Counted from the stretch's first letter, positions 36,874 through 47,009 are shown. The stretch is 64,000 nt of DNA from Atlantibacter hermannii (GCA_900635495.1 LR134136.1:3162001-3226000); one strand, 5' to 3'. Notes: generated from the letters alone by a model not told the origin. Program-made: numbers and translations.

Positions 36874-38412
36874 ATGCGCTTTTCTGCATTGATTGAACGC
36901 CAGCACGTGCGCTTGCTGCTGGCGCTGTTAACGGGAGCCAGCGGAACGCTGGCTTTTTCTCCTTATGACTTTTGGCCCGCCGCGCTGCTTTCCCTGCTCG
37001 GTTTACAAGGCCTGACGCTGAATCGTCGCCCGCTGCAAAGCGCCTGGATTGGTTTTTTCTGGGGGCTTGGGCTGTTTGGCACCGGCATCAACTGGGTTTA
37101 CGTCAGTATCGCCCAGTTTGGCGGTATGCCAGGGCCGATCAATATCTTCCTTGTGGTGCTGCTCGCGGCCTATATGTCGCTGTATACCGGTTTGTTTGCC
37201 GGCGTGCTCGGCAAGCTGTGGCCCAAAGCCACGGTATGGCGCGTCGCGGTTGCCGCCCCTGCCGTCTGGCAGGTAACGGAATTTTTACGCGGCTGGGTGC
37301 TCACCGGTTTTCCATGGCTACAGTTTGGCTACAGCCAGGTAGACGGCCCGCTTAAAGGCTTAGCGCCGATTACCGGTGTGGAAGGGATCAATTTTCTGCT
37401 GATGATCGTCAGCGGCCTGATTGTGCTGGCGCTGGCGCGTCGACGTATTATGCCTGCGATTGTAGCGCTGGTGCTCTTTGCACTGCCCTTCCCGCTGCGT
37501 TACATCCAGTGGTATCAACTGTTACCTGAGCGCCAGCTCAATGTCTCGCTGGTACAGGGTAATATTCCCCAGTCGCTGAAGTGGGACGAAAATGAGCTAC
37601 TCAACACGCTGCGCATCTATCTCAACGCTTCTGAACCGAAAATGGGCCAGTCGCAGCTGATTATCTGGCCGGAGTCGGCGATCCCCGATCTGGAGATTAA
37701 CCAGCAGCGGTTTTTAACCGAGCTGGACGGCATGTTGCGCGAACACAATACCAGCCTGATTACCGGCATCGTGGATGCGCGTCTTAACAAGCAAAATCGT
37801 TACGACACCTACAATACGATCATCACGCTGGGTGCGGATAACCCCTACAGTTACAACTCCGCGAACCGCTATAACAAGAATCACCTGGTGCCGTTTGGCG
37901 AGTTTGTGCCGCTGGAGTCGATTCTTCGGCCGCTGGCGCCCTTCTTCGATTTGCCGATGTCCTCGTTCAGTCGCGGCCCTTATCAGCAACCGCAACTGCT
38001 GGCACACGGTTTTAAACTCACCGCAGCGATTTGTTATGAAATCATTCTCGGTGAGCAGGTGCGTGATAACTTCCGTCCGGATACCGATTTTCTGCTGACG
38101 ATTTCCAACGACGCGTGGTTTGGCCGCTCCATCGGCCCGTGGCAGCACTTCCAGATGGCGCGTATGCGTGCGCTGGAGCTGGCGCGTCCGCTACTGCGCA
38201 GTACCAACAACGGCGTGACCGCTGTCATTGCGCCTGATGGCTCGGTACAGAAAATCATTCCACAGTTTACCCGTGAAGTACTGACCGCAGACGTCACGCC
38301 GACTCGCGGCATAACGCCTTACGCCCGCTTCGGCAACTGGCCGCTATGGTTGCTGACCGGCGTGATGAGCTTTATGGCGCTGATTGTTGCCCTGCGCCGT
38401 CGACACCTCTAA
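36874..38412 (+). CDS. lnt: Apolipoprotein N-acyltransferase
   Basis: 512 aa, E. coli length. Adds the third acyl chain to the N-terminal Cys of lipoproteins in the inner membrane. Six or so N-terminal hydrophobic helices (1-215) are followed by a nitrilase-like periplasmic domain with the catalytic triad: Glu in IIWPESAIP, Lys in NKNHLVPFGE, Cys in AAICYEIILGE (C387 by E. coli equivalence). Last gene of ybeZ-ybeY-ybeX-lnt. Two lipoproteins in this window, LptE and RlpA, are its likely substrates. Confidence 0.97.
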   Translation: MRFSALIERQHVRLLLALLTGASGTLAFSPYDFWPAALLSLLGLQGLTLNRRPLQSAWIGFFWGLGLFGTGINWVYVSIAQFGGMPGPINIFLVVLLAAYMSLYTGLFAGVLGKLWPKATVWRVAVAAPAVWQVTEFLRGWVLTGFPWLQFGYSQVDGPLKGLAPITGVEGINFLLMIVSGLIVLALARRRIMPAIVALVLFALPFPLRYIQWYQLLPERQLNVSLVQGNIPQSLKWDENELLNTLRIYLNASEPKMGQSQLIIWPESAIPDLEINQQRFLTELDGMLREHNTSLITGIVDARLNKQNRYDTYNTIITLGADNPYSYNSANRYNKNHLVPFGEFVPLESILRPLAPFFDLPMSSFSRGPYQQPQLLAHGFKLTAAICYEIILGEQVRDNFRPDTDFLLTISNDAWFGRSIGPWQHFQMARMRALELARPLLRSTNNGVTAVIAPDGSVQKIIPQFTREVLTADVTPTRGITPYARFGNWPLWLLTGVMSFMALIVALRRRHL

Positions 38413-38428
38413 TACGTTCTCTCCTTTT

Positions 38429-38453
38429 AAGGCCAGCTCTGCTGGCCTTTTTA
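38429..38453 (+). terminator. Terminator after lnt
   Basis: Stem AAGGCCAGC/GCTGGCCTT with loop TCT, then T-rich tail. Confidence 0.88.
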
Positions 38454-38458
38454 ATTTC

Positions 38459-38474
38459 TGGCACGGCACTTGCT
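38459..38474 (+). promoter_or_regulatory. Sigma54-type promoter upstream of gltI
   Basis: TGGCACGGCACTTGCT carries the -24 GG (38460-38461) and -12 GC (38472-38473) with exactly ten bases between, matching the RpoN consensus TGGCAC-N5-TTGC. It points to gltI, whose start is about 280 bp away, so the mRNA would have a long leader. It lies just after the lnt terminator in a 354-bp gap (38413-38766) without genes. Confidence 0.65.
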
Positions 38475-38554
38475 TAATATAATCAGTGACTTTGCGAATT
38501 TCCCTTTCAGACAACACGTGAAAACGTCGGTTGCACCATAACGGGACATCATCG

Positions 38555-38569
38555 GCACCAGGTTAGTGC
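38555..38569. promoter_or_regulatory. NtrC-type binding site
   Basis: GCACCAGGTTAGTGC matches GCACC-N5-GGTGC with one mismatch in the right half (GCAC-N7-GTGC symmetric). A further half-site TTGCACCA is at 38531-38538 and TGGTGC occurs near 38594. Unusually it lies about 80 bp downstream of the sigma54-type promoter rather than upstream. Confidence 0.55.
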
Positions 38570-38766
38570 AAAGCACTGGATTTGCCTTTAAATGGTGCGG
38601 CGCACTTCGCAAAAATAAACAAATAAATAGCAAAACCTTTACATTCAGCCAGGCTAAATGTTAACAAACAGGCACAATGTTGCGCGCGAGCGCAACAATA
38701 ACAACAACACAAACATTCACAATGGGTTATCACTGGCGCCCATGGCGCTACGATAAGGAGTTGGAT

Positions 38767-39687
38767 ATGCAATTACGTAAACTGGCCGCAGCAATGTTAG
38801 TCATGGGGTTGGGCGCAGGCCTGGCCCACGCCGAAGAAGCAAAAACGGCTGACGCTGCCGCATTGCAAGGTACGCTGGCTAAAGTTGCTAAGAATGGCGT
38901 TATCGTTGTCGGTCACCGTGAATCTTCCGTACCGTTTTCCTATTACGATAATCAGCAAAAAGTGGTCGGTTACTCTCAGGATTACTCCAATGCTATCGTA
39001 GAAGCGGTGAAGAAAAAGCTGAACAAGCCGGACCTCCAGGTAAAACTGATCCCCATTACCTCCCAAAACCGTATTCCATTGCTGCAAAACGGCACCTTCG
39101 ATTTTGAATGTGGCTCAACAACCAACAACCTTGAGCGTCAGAAGCAGGCTGCCTTCTCTGACACCATCTTCGTTGTCGGTACCCGTCTGCTGGCCAAAAA
39201 AGGCGGCGATATTAAAGACTTCCCGGATCTGAAAGGGAAAGCGGTCGTCGTGACCTCCGGTACCACATCGGAAGTGCTGCTGCACAAGCTGAACGACGAG
39301 AAAAAAATGGACATGCGTATCATCAGCGCCAAAGACCATGGTGACTCGTTCCGCACCCTGGAAAGCGGTCGCGCGGTGGCATTTATGATGGATGACGCCC
39401 TGCTGGCTGGCGAACGTGCGAAAGCCAAGAAACCGGATCAGTGGGAAATCGTCGGTACACCGCAGTCTCAGGAAGCTTATGGCTGCATGCTGCGCAAAGA
39501 CGATGCGGACTTTAAAAAGCTGATGGATGAAACCATCGCTCAGGCCCAGACCTCTGGCGAAGCGGAAAAATGGTTCGATAAATGGTTTAAGAATCCAATC
39601 CCGCCGAAAAACCTGAACCTGAACTTCGAGCTTTCCAACGAGATGAAAGCGCTGTTCAAAGAACCTAACGATAAAGCACTGAACTAA
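38767..39687 (+). CDS. gltI: Glutamate/aspartate ABC transporter periplasmic binding protein
   Basis: 306 aa (E. coli 302). A signal peptide (about 1-23, ending GLAHA) exports it to the periplasm, where it delivers Glu/Asp to GltJKL. The SBP-3 domain has GVIVVGHRESSVPFSYYD and FDFECGSTTNN; the Cys pair (FECGS and YGCML) may form a disulphide. ATG at 38767 has AAGGAG upstream; the 30 upstream in-frame codons are not part of the protein. Confidence 0.97.
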   Translation: MQLRKLAAAMLVMGLGAGLAHAEEAKTADAAALQGTLAKVAKNGVIVVGHRESSVPFSYYDNQQKVVGYSQDYSNAIVEAVKKKLNKPDLQVKLIPITSQNRIPLLQNGTFDFECGSTTNNLERQKQAAFSDTIFVVGTRLLAKKGGDIKDFPDLKGKAVVVTSGTTSEVLLHKLNDEKKMDMRIISAKDHGDSFRTLESGRAVAFMMDDALLAGERAKAKKPDQWEIVGTPQSQEAYGCMLRKDDADFKKLMDETIAQAQTSGEAEKWFDKWFKNPIPPKNLNLNFELSNEMKALFKEPNDKALN

Positions 39688-39719
39688 TTACAACCATTAA
39701 GGGCGGGACATCCTGCCCT

Positions 39720-39875
39720 CTCGATTGCTTCGACAGCCCGGACAGACTCTGCGTCGGATGGTCGTTCCCCATCCGGCGTGAACACTCCACTCGTTTCCAG
39801 CCCAAAAATAAGGAAACAGCGGAGAAGGCTTCGCAACAATCTTCGAGGGTAGCCAGGCTACCCTTATTTTTTTTT
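39720..39875 (+). ncRNA. sroC: SroC sponge RNA in the gltI-gltJ gap
   Basis: The 198-bp gltI-gltJ gap ends in a strong terminator (stem 39847-39863, then a T-tract 39864-39875), the position where E. coli/Salmonella SroC ends. Inside are hairpins CGGATGG/CCATCCG (about 39756-39778) and a GC-rich gltI-proximal stem. SroC is processed from gltIJKL mRNA and captures the GcvB sRNA. The 5' end is estimated. The terminator also lowers transcription into gltJKL. Confidence 0.72.
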
Positions 39876-39885
39876 GGAGTAACGT

Positions 39886-40626
39886 ATGTCTATAGACTGG
39901 AACTGGGGTATTTTTTTACAGCCCGCCCCGTTCGGCAACACCACCTATCTGGGCTGGCTATGGAGTGGTTTTCAGGTTACCGTCGCGCTGTCGATCACGG
40001 CCTGGATTATCGCCTTCCTCGTCGGCTCCCTGTTTGGCATTCTGCGTACTGTTCCTAACCGTTTCCTGTCCGGAATCGGGACCTGCTACGTAGAACTTTT
40101 CCGTAACGTTCCGTTGATCGTTCAGTTCTTTACCTGGTATCTGGTGGTACCGGAACTCCTGCCGGAAGATCTCGGCATGTGGTTTAAAGCTGAGCTGGAT
40201 CCGAATGTGCAGTTCTTCCTCTCTTCTATGATCTGCCTTGGCCTGTTTACCGCCGCGCGCGTGTGCGAACAGGTGCGTGCCGCGATCCAGTCGCTGCCGC
40301 GAGGCCAGAAAAACGCGGCTCTCGCCATGGGACTGACGCTGCCGCAGGCTTATCGCTATGTGCTGTTGCCAAACGCTTATCGCGTTATCGTGCCGCCAAT
40401 GACGTCTGAAATGATGAACCTGGTGAAAAACTCGGCCATCGCCTCGACGATTGGACTGGTGGATATGGCGGCGCAGGCGGGGAAACTGCTGGATTACTCG
40501 GCGCACGCCTGGGAATCGTTCACGGCGATTACGTTAGCATACGTGTTGATTAACACCCTGATTATGCTGGTTATGAATGTGGTAGAGCGCAAAATCCGCC
40601 TGCCTGGTAATCTGGGGAGCAAATAA
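39886..40626 (+). CDS. gltJ: GltJ, glutamate/aspartate ABC permease
   Basis: 246 aa, E. coli length. Inner-membrane permease of the HisMQ family with five or so transmembrane helices and the EAA loop (IQSLPRGQKNAALAMGLTLPQAYRYVLLPNAYR, about 131-163). Pairs with GltK. GGAG site before the ATG. Its TAA overlaps the gltK ATG (TAATG). Confidence 0.96.
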   Translation: MSIDWNWGIFLQPAPFGNTTYLGWLWSGFQVTVALSITAWIIAFLVGSLFGILRTVPNRFLSGIGTCYVELFRNVPLIVQFFTWYLVVPELLPEDLGMWFKAELDPNVQFFLSSMICLGLFTAARVCEQVRAAIQSLPRGQKNAALAMGLTLPQAYRYVLLPNAYRVIVPPMTSEMMNLVKNSAIASTIGLVDMAAQAGKLLDYSAHAWESFTAITLAYVLINTLIMLVMNVVERKIRLPGNLGSK

Positions 40627-41300
40627 TGTACGAATTTGACTGGAGCTCAATCGTTCCCTCGTTCCCCTACCTGCTGGATGGTCTGGCAATCACGCTTAAA
40701 ATTACCGTCACGGCGGTGATCATCGGGATTATTTGGGGCACCCTGCTGGCGGTCATGCGGCTATCAACGTTTAAACCTGTCGCCTGGTTCGCCACCAGCT
40801 ACGTTAACGTATTCCGTTCTATTCCGCTGGTGATGGTGCTGCTGTGGTTCTACCTGATCGTGCCGGGGTTCCTGCAGAATGTGCTGGGCCTGTCGCCCAA
40901 AACCGATATCCGCCTGATTTCGGCGATGGTGGCGTTTTCAATGTTTGAAGCTGCTTACTATTCAGAAATCATCCGCGCCGGGATCCAGAGCATTTCCCGT
41001 GGGCAATCCAACGCTGCACTGGCGCTGGGCATGACCCAATGGCAATCCATGAAGCTGATTATTCTGCCCCAGGCGTTCCGCGCCATGGTGCCGCTGCTGT
41101 TAACTCAGGGGATTGTGCTATTCCAGGACACCTCGCTGGTTTATGTATTAAGCCTTGCAGACTTCTTCCGTACCGCATCAACCATTGGCGAACGCGATGG
41201 TACGCAGGTCGAAATGATCCTGTTTGCAGGTGGCGTATATTTCATCATTAGTTTAAGTGCGTCGCTGCTGGTCAGTTGGCTGAAGAAAAGGACGGTATAA
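40626..41300 (+). CDS. gltK: GltK, glutamate/aspartate ABC permease
   Basis: 224 aa, E. coli length. Second HisMQ-type permease subunit; EAA loop IQSISRGQSNAALALGMTQWQSMKLIILPQAFR (about 119-151). Stop overlaps the gltL start (TAATG). Confidence 0.96.
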   Translation: MYEFDWSSIVPSFPYLLDGLAITLKITVTAVIIGIIWGTLLAVMRLSTFKPVAWFATSYVNVFRSIPLVMVLLWFYLIVPGFLQNVLGLSPKTDIRLISAMVAFSMFEAAYYSEIIRAGIQSISRGQSNAALALGMTQWQSMKLIILPQAFRAMVPLLLTQGIVLFQDTSLVYVLSLADFFRTASTIGERDGTQVEMILFAGGVYFIISLSASLLVSWLKKRTV

Positions 41301-42025
41301 TGATTTCCCTGAAAAATGTTTCTAAATGGTATGGTCAGTTTCAGGTGTTGACCGACTGCTCAACGGAAGTGACCAAAGGCGAAGTGGTGGTGGTATGCGG
41401 GCCGTCCGGCTCGGGTAAATCGACGCTGATCAAAACGGTTAACGGTCTTGAGCCAGTGCAGAAAGGCGAAATCGTCGTTAACGGCACCAAAGTCAACGAT
41501 AAAAAAACCAATCTGGCTGAGCTGCGCTCTCACGTCGGCATGGTGTTCCAGCACTTCGAACTGTTTCCGCATCTGTCCATTATTGAAAACCTGACGCTGG
41601 CGCAGGTTAAAGTCCTTAAACGCGATAAAGCGGCAGCACGCCAGAAAGCGGTAAAACTGCTTGAGCGCGTCGGGCTGTCTGCTCACGGCGAAAAATACCC
41701 GGCGCAGCTCTCCGGGGGACAGCAACAGCGTGTGGCGATTGCCCGTGCATTGTGTATGGACCCGGTCGCGATGTTGTTTGACGAACCGACGTCGGCCCTC
41801 GACCCGGAAATGATTAACGAAGTGCTCGACGTTATGGTTGAACTGGCTAACGAAGGCATGACCATGATGGTTGTCACCCACGAAATGGGCTTCGCCCGCA
41901 AAGTGGCAAACCGGGTGATCTTTATGGATGAGGGGAAAATCGTCGAGGACTCTGCGAAGGAGGAGTTTTTCGCCAATCCCAAATCAGAACGTGCGAAAGA
42001 CTTCCTTGCGAAAATCCTGCATTAA
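41300..42025 (+). CDS. gltL: GltL, glutamate/aspartate ABC transporter ATPase
   Basis: 241 aa, E. coli length. Walker A GPSGSGKST (about 34-42), Q-loop MVFQHFELFPH, signature LSGGQQQR, Walker B AMLFDEPTSALDPE and the switch His in VVTHEMGFA are all present. The ATG at 41300 (MISLKNVSKWYG) overlaps the gltK stop; upstream codons belong to gltK. Closes the gltIJKL operon. Confidence 0.97.
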   Translation: MISLKNVSKWYGQFQVLTDCSTEVTKGEVVVVCGPSGSGKSTLIKTVNGLEPVQKGEIVVNGTKVNDKKTNLAELRSHVGMVFQHFELFPHLSIIENLTLAQVKVLKRDKAAARQKAVKLLERVGLSAHGEKYPAQLSGGQQQRVAIARALCMDPVAMLFDEPTSALDPEMINEVLDVMVELANEGMTMMVVTHEMGFARKVANRVIFMDEGKIVEDSAKEEFFANPKSERAKDFLAKILH

Positions 42026-42037
42026 TCGCAGGAGAAT

Positions 42038-42070
42038 AAAAAAGGAGCAGCCCTGCTGCTCCTTTTTATT
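42038..42070. terminator. Terminator between gltL and ybeL
   Basis: AAAAAAGGAGCAG / CTGCTCCTTTTT with a short CCCTG-type loop; A-run and T-run on either side serve both convergent genes. Confidence 0.88.
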
Positions 42071-42080
42071 TATCGTTTTC

Positions 42081-42563
42081 TTACGGCTCGAACGGCCTGC
42101 GCTGGAACTGATCGTGACCGCATTTCGGACACAACGGCAGCGGTTCAGGCGTGTAAAACGCCAGATGATGATGGCATTTTTCACAGACCAGATTGCCAAG
42201 CCCCACCACTTCACCGCTGTGATAGACCCCGTGATGGTTTAAATCCTGAAAGACTTCGCGCCATTCCAGCTGGGTTTTATCGGTAATATCTGCCAGCTCC
42301 TGCCAGATACTCTCTTTAATTACCCGCATAAAAACACTGTCGGCGATCTCATCCTGGCTTTCGCCATAGCTGCGGGCGAACTCTTCCAGGTCGCGCCGTA
42401 CCGCGCGCGTTACCTCTTCAGCTTCTGTGCGGGTGAGCTCGCTGGTTTGCGCCAGTTGCTGGCGCGCGCTGGCCACCAGCACATCGATATCCCGCTCACC
42501 GTTGCGTAAACGTTCGGTTAGTGTCGCCACCAGTTCACGATAAAATTGAGCAACCTTGTTCAT
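42081..42563 (-). CDS. ybeL: YbeL, DUF1451 zinc-ribbon protein
   Basis: 160 aa, E. coli length; function unknown. A helical, probably coiled-coil N-terminal part (about 1-100) with many Glu/Arg is followed by a C-terminal zinc ribbon, with CEKCHHH and CPKCGHD. Convergent with gltL and divergent from leuS. In E. coli other genes (rihA, hscC, ybeRSTU) separate gltL and ybeL; here none do. Confidence 0.93.
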   Translation of the reverse strand: MNKVAQFYRELVATLTERLRNGERDIDVLVASARQQLAQTSELTRTEAEEVTRAVRRDLEEFARSYGESQDEIADSVFMRVIKESIWQELADITDKTQLEWREVFQDLNHHGVYHSGEVVGLGNLVCEKCHHHLAFYTPEPLPLCPKCGHDQFQRRPFEP

Positions 42564-42789
42564 TCAGCACTTCTCCTGGTCGGGTAACGTACTCTAATAA
42601 TAGACGTTAATCCCGGCAGGCTTTGTTAGCAGACGCACATCGCAGGTAAAGGAATGCAAAGGTGGAGGCCGACCGGAAACCGATCAAAGGCTGTTTTGCC
42701 GCAGTCGAATCGGCTATGCTATGCCGATCGTAATCACACTCGTACATGCTACATACGTAGCGGCAATGAAAACAGGACCACTGGCTGCC

Positions 42790-45374
42790 ATGCAAGAGCA
42801 ATATCGCCCGGAAGAGATTGAATCCCACGTACAGCATCACTGGGAAGAGAAGCGCACATTTGAAGTGACTGAAGACGAGAGCAAAGAGAAGTATTACTGC
42901 CTGTCGATGCTTCCCTATCCTTCTGGTCGACTACACATGGGTCACGTCCGCAACTACACCATTGGCGATGTGATTGCCCGTTATCAACGTATGCTGGGCA
43001 AGAACGTCCTTCAGCCTATCGGCTGGGATGCCTTCGGCCTGCCGGCGGAAGGCGCTGCGGTTAAAAATAACACCGCGCCAGCCCCGTGGACCTACGACAA
43101 CATCAATTACATGAAGAACCAGCTGAAAATGCTGGGTTTCGGTTATGACTGGAGCCGCGAGCTGGCGACCTGTACACCGGAATACTATCGCTGGGAGCAG
43201 AAATTCTTTACCGAGCTGTATAAAAAAGGCCTGGTGTACAAGAAAACCTCCGCAGTGAACTGGTGTCCGAACGACCAGACCGTACTGGCGAACGAGCAGG
43301 TTATCGACGGCTGCTGCTGGCGCTGCGATACCAAAGTCGAGCGTAAAGAAATCCCGCAGTGGTTTATCAAAATCACCGCTTATGCCGACGAACTGCTGAA
43401 TGATTTGGATAAGCTGGATCAGTGGCCAGACACCGTCAAAACCATGCAGCGTAACTGGATTGGCCGTTCTGAAGGCGTGGAAATCACCTTCGACGTGGAA
43501 AACCGTGCCGATAAACTGACGGTGTACACCACCCGCCCGGACACCTTCATGGGCGTCACCTATCTGGCTGTGGCTGCGGGCCACCCGCTGGCGCAGGCCG
43601 CTGCAGCGACTAACCCGGCGCTGGCTGATTTCATCGCCGAATGCCGTAATACCAAAGTTGCCGAAGCTGACATGGCGACGATGGAGAAAAAAGGCATGGC
43701 GACCGGCTTCAACGCCATTCATCCGCTGACTGGCGAAGCCGTTCCGGTATGGGTTGCCAACTTCGTACTGATGGAATACGGCACTGGCGCAGTCATGGCC
43801 GTTCCCGGCCACGATCAGCGCGACTGGGAATTCGCCACCAAATACGGTCTGGCGATCAAACCCGTCATCCTCGCGCAGGACGGCACGGCGCCGGATCTGT
43901 CCCAGCAGGCGCTGACTGAAAAAGGCGTGCTGTTCAACTCCGGAGAATTCGACGGCCTGCCGTTTGACCAGGCGTTTAACGCCATTGCCGACAAGCTGGC
44001 GTCCAAAGGCGTAGGCGAGCGCAAAATCAACTACCGTCTGCGCGACTGGGGCGTTTCCCGCCAGCGCTACTGGGGGTGCGCCAATTCCGATGGTAACCCT
44101 GGAAGATGGCACCGTTATGCCGACGCCGGAAGACCAGTTGCCGGTGATCCTGCCGGAAGATGTGGTTATGGACGGCATCACCAGCCCGATTAAAGCCGAT
44201 CCTGAGTGGGCGAAAACCACCGTTAACGGTCAGCCAGCGCTGCGTGAAACCGACACCTTCGATACCTTTATGGAGTCTTCCTGGTACTACGCGCGCTACA
44301 CCTGCCCGCAGTACGATCAAGGCATGCTTGATTCGAAAGCCGCCAACTACTGGCTGCCGGTGGATATTTATATCGGCGGTATTGAACACGCCATCATGCA
44401 CCTGCTCTACTTCCGCTTCTTCCACAAATTGATGCGCGATGCGGGCATGGTGAACTCCAATGAGCCAGCTAAACAGCTGCTGTGCCAGGGCATGGTGCTG
44501 GCGGACGCGTTCTATTACGTGGGCGCAAACGGCGAACGCAACTGGGTTTCGCCGGTTGACGCGATCGTTGAACGCGACGAGAAAGGCCGTATTGTTAAAG
44601 CCACCGACGCAGCGGGCCATGAACTGGTCTATGCTGGCATGAGCAAAATGTCGAAGTCGAAAAACAACGGCATCGACCCGCAGGTTATGGTTGAGCGTTA
44701 CGGCGCAGATACCGTGCGTCTGTTCATGATGTTTGCTTCTCCGGCCGATATGACGCTGGAATGGCAGGAATCCGGTGTTGAAGGGGCTAACCGCTTCCTG
44801 AAGCGCGTCTGGAAACTGGTTTATGAGCACACGGCGAACGGCGCTGCGCCAGCGCTGGACGTAGCCGCGCTGACTGACGATCAAAAAGCCTTGCGTCGCG
44901 ATATCCATAAAACCATTGCGAAAGTGACCGATGATATCGGCCGCCGTCAGACGTTTAACACCGCTATCGCCGCTATCATGGAACTGATGAATAAGCTGGT
45001 GAAAGCGGCGCAGGAAAGCGATCAGGATCGCGCATTAATGCGTGAAGCCCTGCTGGCCGTTGTGCGTATGCTGTATCCGTTCACTCCGCACGTCTGCTTC
45101 ACCCTGTGGCAGGAACTGAATGGCGAAGGCGATATCGATAACGCGCCGTGGCCGCAGGCCGATGAAAACGCCATGGTGGAAGATTCTCTGCTGGTGGTGG
45201 TGCAGGTTAACGGTAAAGTGCGCGGTAAAAATCACCGTTCCGGTGGATGCGACCGAGCAGCAGGTGCGTGAACGCGCCGCTCAGGAACATCTGGTCGCCA
45301 AATACCTTGAAGGCGTAACTGTGCGTAAAGTAATTTACGTACCGGGTAAACTGCTTAACCTGGTGGTTGGCTAA
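42790..45374 (+). CDS. leuS: Leucyl-tRNA synthetase (two frameshifts as sequenced)
   Basis: Essential class I synthetase with CP1 editing domain. HMGH at 49-52 (SGRLHMGHVRN), CP1 editing TTRPDTFMG, and KMSKS in GMSKMSKSKNNG. Two single-base insertions break it: an extra G in 44072-44076 (SRQRYWG|APIPM) and an extra A in 45227-45231 (GKVRGK|ITVPVDA). Removing both gives exactly 860 aa, the E. coli length. The start chosen is ATG 42790 (MQEQYRPEEI); an upstream in-frame ATG at 42721 has no family support. Since the cell needs LeuRS, the breaks are probably sequencing errors. Confidence 0.95.
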
Positions 45375-45388
45375 GCACAGGAGGAAGT

Positions 45389-45979
45389 GTGCGATATCTT
45401 GTCACTCTGATAGTGAGCCTGGCGGTACTGGTTACCGCCGGATGTGGCTGGCACCTGCGTAGTACCACGCAAGTGCCAGAGCGAATGCAGACCCTGATTC
45501 TGGATTCAGGTGACCCGTATGGGCCGCTTAGCCGTGCCATCCGTAAGCAGTTGCGTCTGAACGGCGTGGAAATTGTGGAGCCGAGTAAAATACGTACTGA
45601 CATTCCGTCACTGCGTCTTACGGGTGCCTCGCTTACCCAGGATACCGCATCCGTGTTCCAGGATGGTCGTACTGCGGAATACCAGCTGATCATGACGATC
45701 AATGCTTCGGTATTGATACCGGGCCACGATATTTACCCGATCAGTACTAAGGTGTTCCGCTCGTTCTTCGATAACCCGCTGACCGCGCTGGCGAAGGATG
45801 CTGAGCAGGAAATTATCATTCAGGAAATGTTCGACCGTGCTGCGGAACAGTTGATTCGTAAGCTGATGTCGGTACAGGTGAAAGATCTGAAAGCCACTCA
45901 AACTGAACCGGTAACCGCACAGCCAGGCAACACGGCGCCTGCCACGGGCCGCGTTTCCACAACCCTTTCCGCTCAGTAA
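45389..45979 (+). CDS. lptE: LptE, LPS-assembly outer-membrane lipoprotein
   Basis: 196 aa (E. coli 193). Plugs the LptD barrel for LPS insertion in the outer membrane. Lipobox LVTAGC with the acylated C19, followed by GWHLR. Start GTG at 45389 with AGGAGGA before it. It is 14 bp after leuS, and its stop overlaps the holA ATG (TAATG). The C-terminus is low-complexity T/A/P-rich. Confidence 0.95.
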   Translation: MRYLVTLIVSLAVLVTAGCGWHLRSTTQVPERMQTLILDSGDPYGPLSRAIRKQLRLNGVEIVEPSKIRTDIPSLRLTGASLTQDTASVFQDGRTAEYQLIMTINASVLIPGHDIYPISTKVFRSFFDNPLTALAKDAEQEIIIQEMFDRAAEQLIRKLMSVQVKDLKATQTEPVTAQPGNTAPATGRVSTTLSAQ

Positions 45980-47009
45980 TGGTCAGAGTTTGGCCTGAAC
46001 AACTCCGCGCGCAGCTCAAAGAAGGGCTGCGCGCGGCGTATTTACTCACCGGAAACGATCCGCTGTTATTGCAGGAAAGCCAGGACGCCATACGTCAGGC
46101 CGCGCAGGAGCAGGGATTCGACGAACACCACACCCGCCAGATTGATAATCAAACCGACTGGGAAGAGATTTTCTCGATCACCCGGGCATTAAGTCTGTTT
46201 GCCAGCCGGCAAACCCTGCTACTTGTGCTGCCTGACAACGGCCAAACGCCGCGATCAATGACAAACTGGCCGAGCTGGTGAACCTGCTGCATGACGATTT
46301 ATTGTTGGTGGTACGAACGGCGAAACTCACCAAAGCACAGGAAAACGCCGCGTGGTACGGCGCGCTGTCGAGCCGCGGCGTCATGGTTAATTGCCAGACC
46401 CCGGAACAGGCGCAACTTCCCCGCTGGGTAGCGAATCGCGCCAAAAGCCGCCAGCTTGCACTGGATGACGCCGCCTGCCAATTGCTGTGTTATTGCTACG
46501 AAGGCAATCTGCTGGCGCTGGCTCAGGCGCTGGATCGTCTGGCGCTGTTGTGGCCCGATGGCAAACTTACCCTGCCCAGGGTGGAGCAGGCTGTAAACGA
46601 CGCTGCCCACTTTACGCCGTTCCACTGGGTGGATGCGCTACTGGCCGGTAAAAGCAAACGCGCGCTGCATATACTTCAACAACTGCGGCTGGAAGGCGGC
46701 GAACCGGTGATTTTATTGCGTACGGTTCAGCGCGAACTGCTGCTGATGGTGACGCTTAAACGTCAGTCCAGCCATACGCCGCTGCGTAATTTGTTTGATC
46801 AGCACCGCGTCTGGCAAAACCGCCGCGGCCTGATGACCGACGCGCTGAACAGAATGAGTGAAGACCAGTTGCGTCAGGGGGTCAGCCTGCTAAGCCAGAT
46901 TGAGTTGACCCTGAAGCAGGATTACGGTCAGTCCGTCTGGCAGGAGCTGGAAGGACTGTCGCTGCTGCTGTGTCATAAAGCCTTGCCGGATGTGTTTATT
47001 CATGGATAA
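45979..47009 (+). CDS. holA: HolA, DNA polymerase III delta subunit (frameshifted as sequenced)
   Basis: Clamp-loader delta subunit that opens the beta clamp. AAA+-like fold without a working P-loop; LLTGNDPLLLQESQDAIR and SLFASRQTLLLVLP are the clamp-binding N-terminal region. One C is missing at 46242-46243, so the frame jumps at PDNG|PNAAIND; with the base restored the protein is 343 aa, the E. coli length. Overlaps lptE (1 base) and nadD (8 bases). Confidence 0.95.

Noticed and set aside
42931..44220. 429-codon open frame antisense to leuS
   Set aside because: It is a shadow of leuS codon bias on the opposite strand; no ribosome site and no recognisable protein features.
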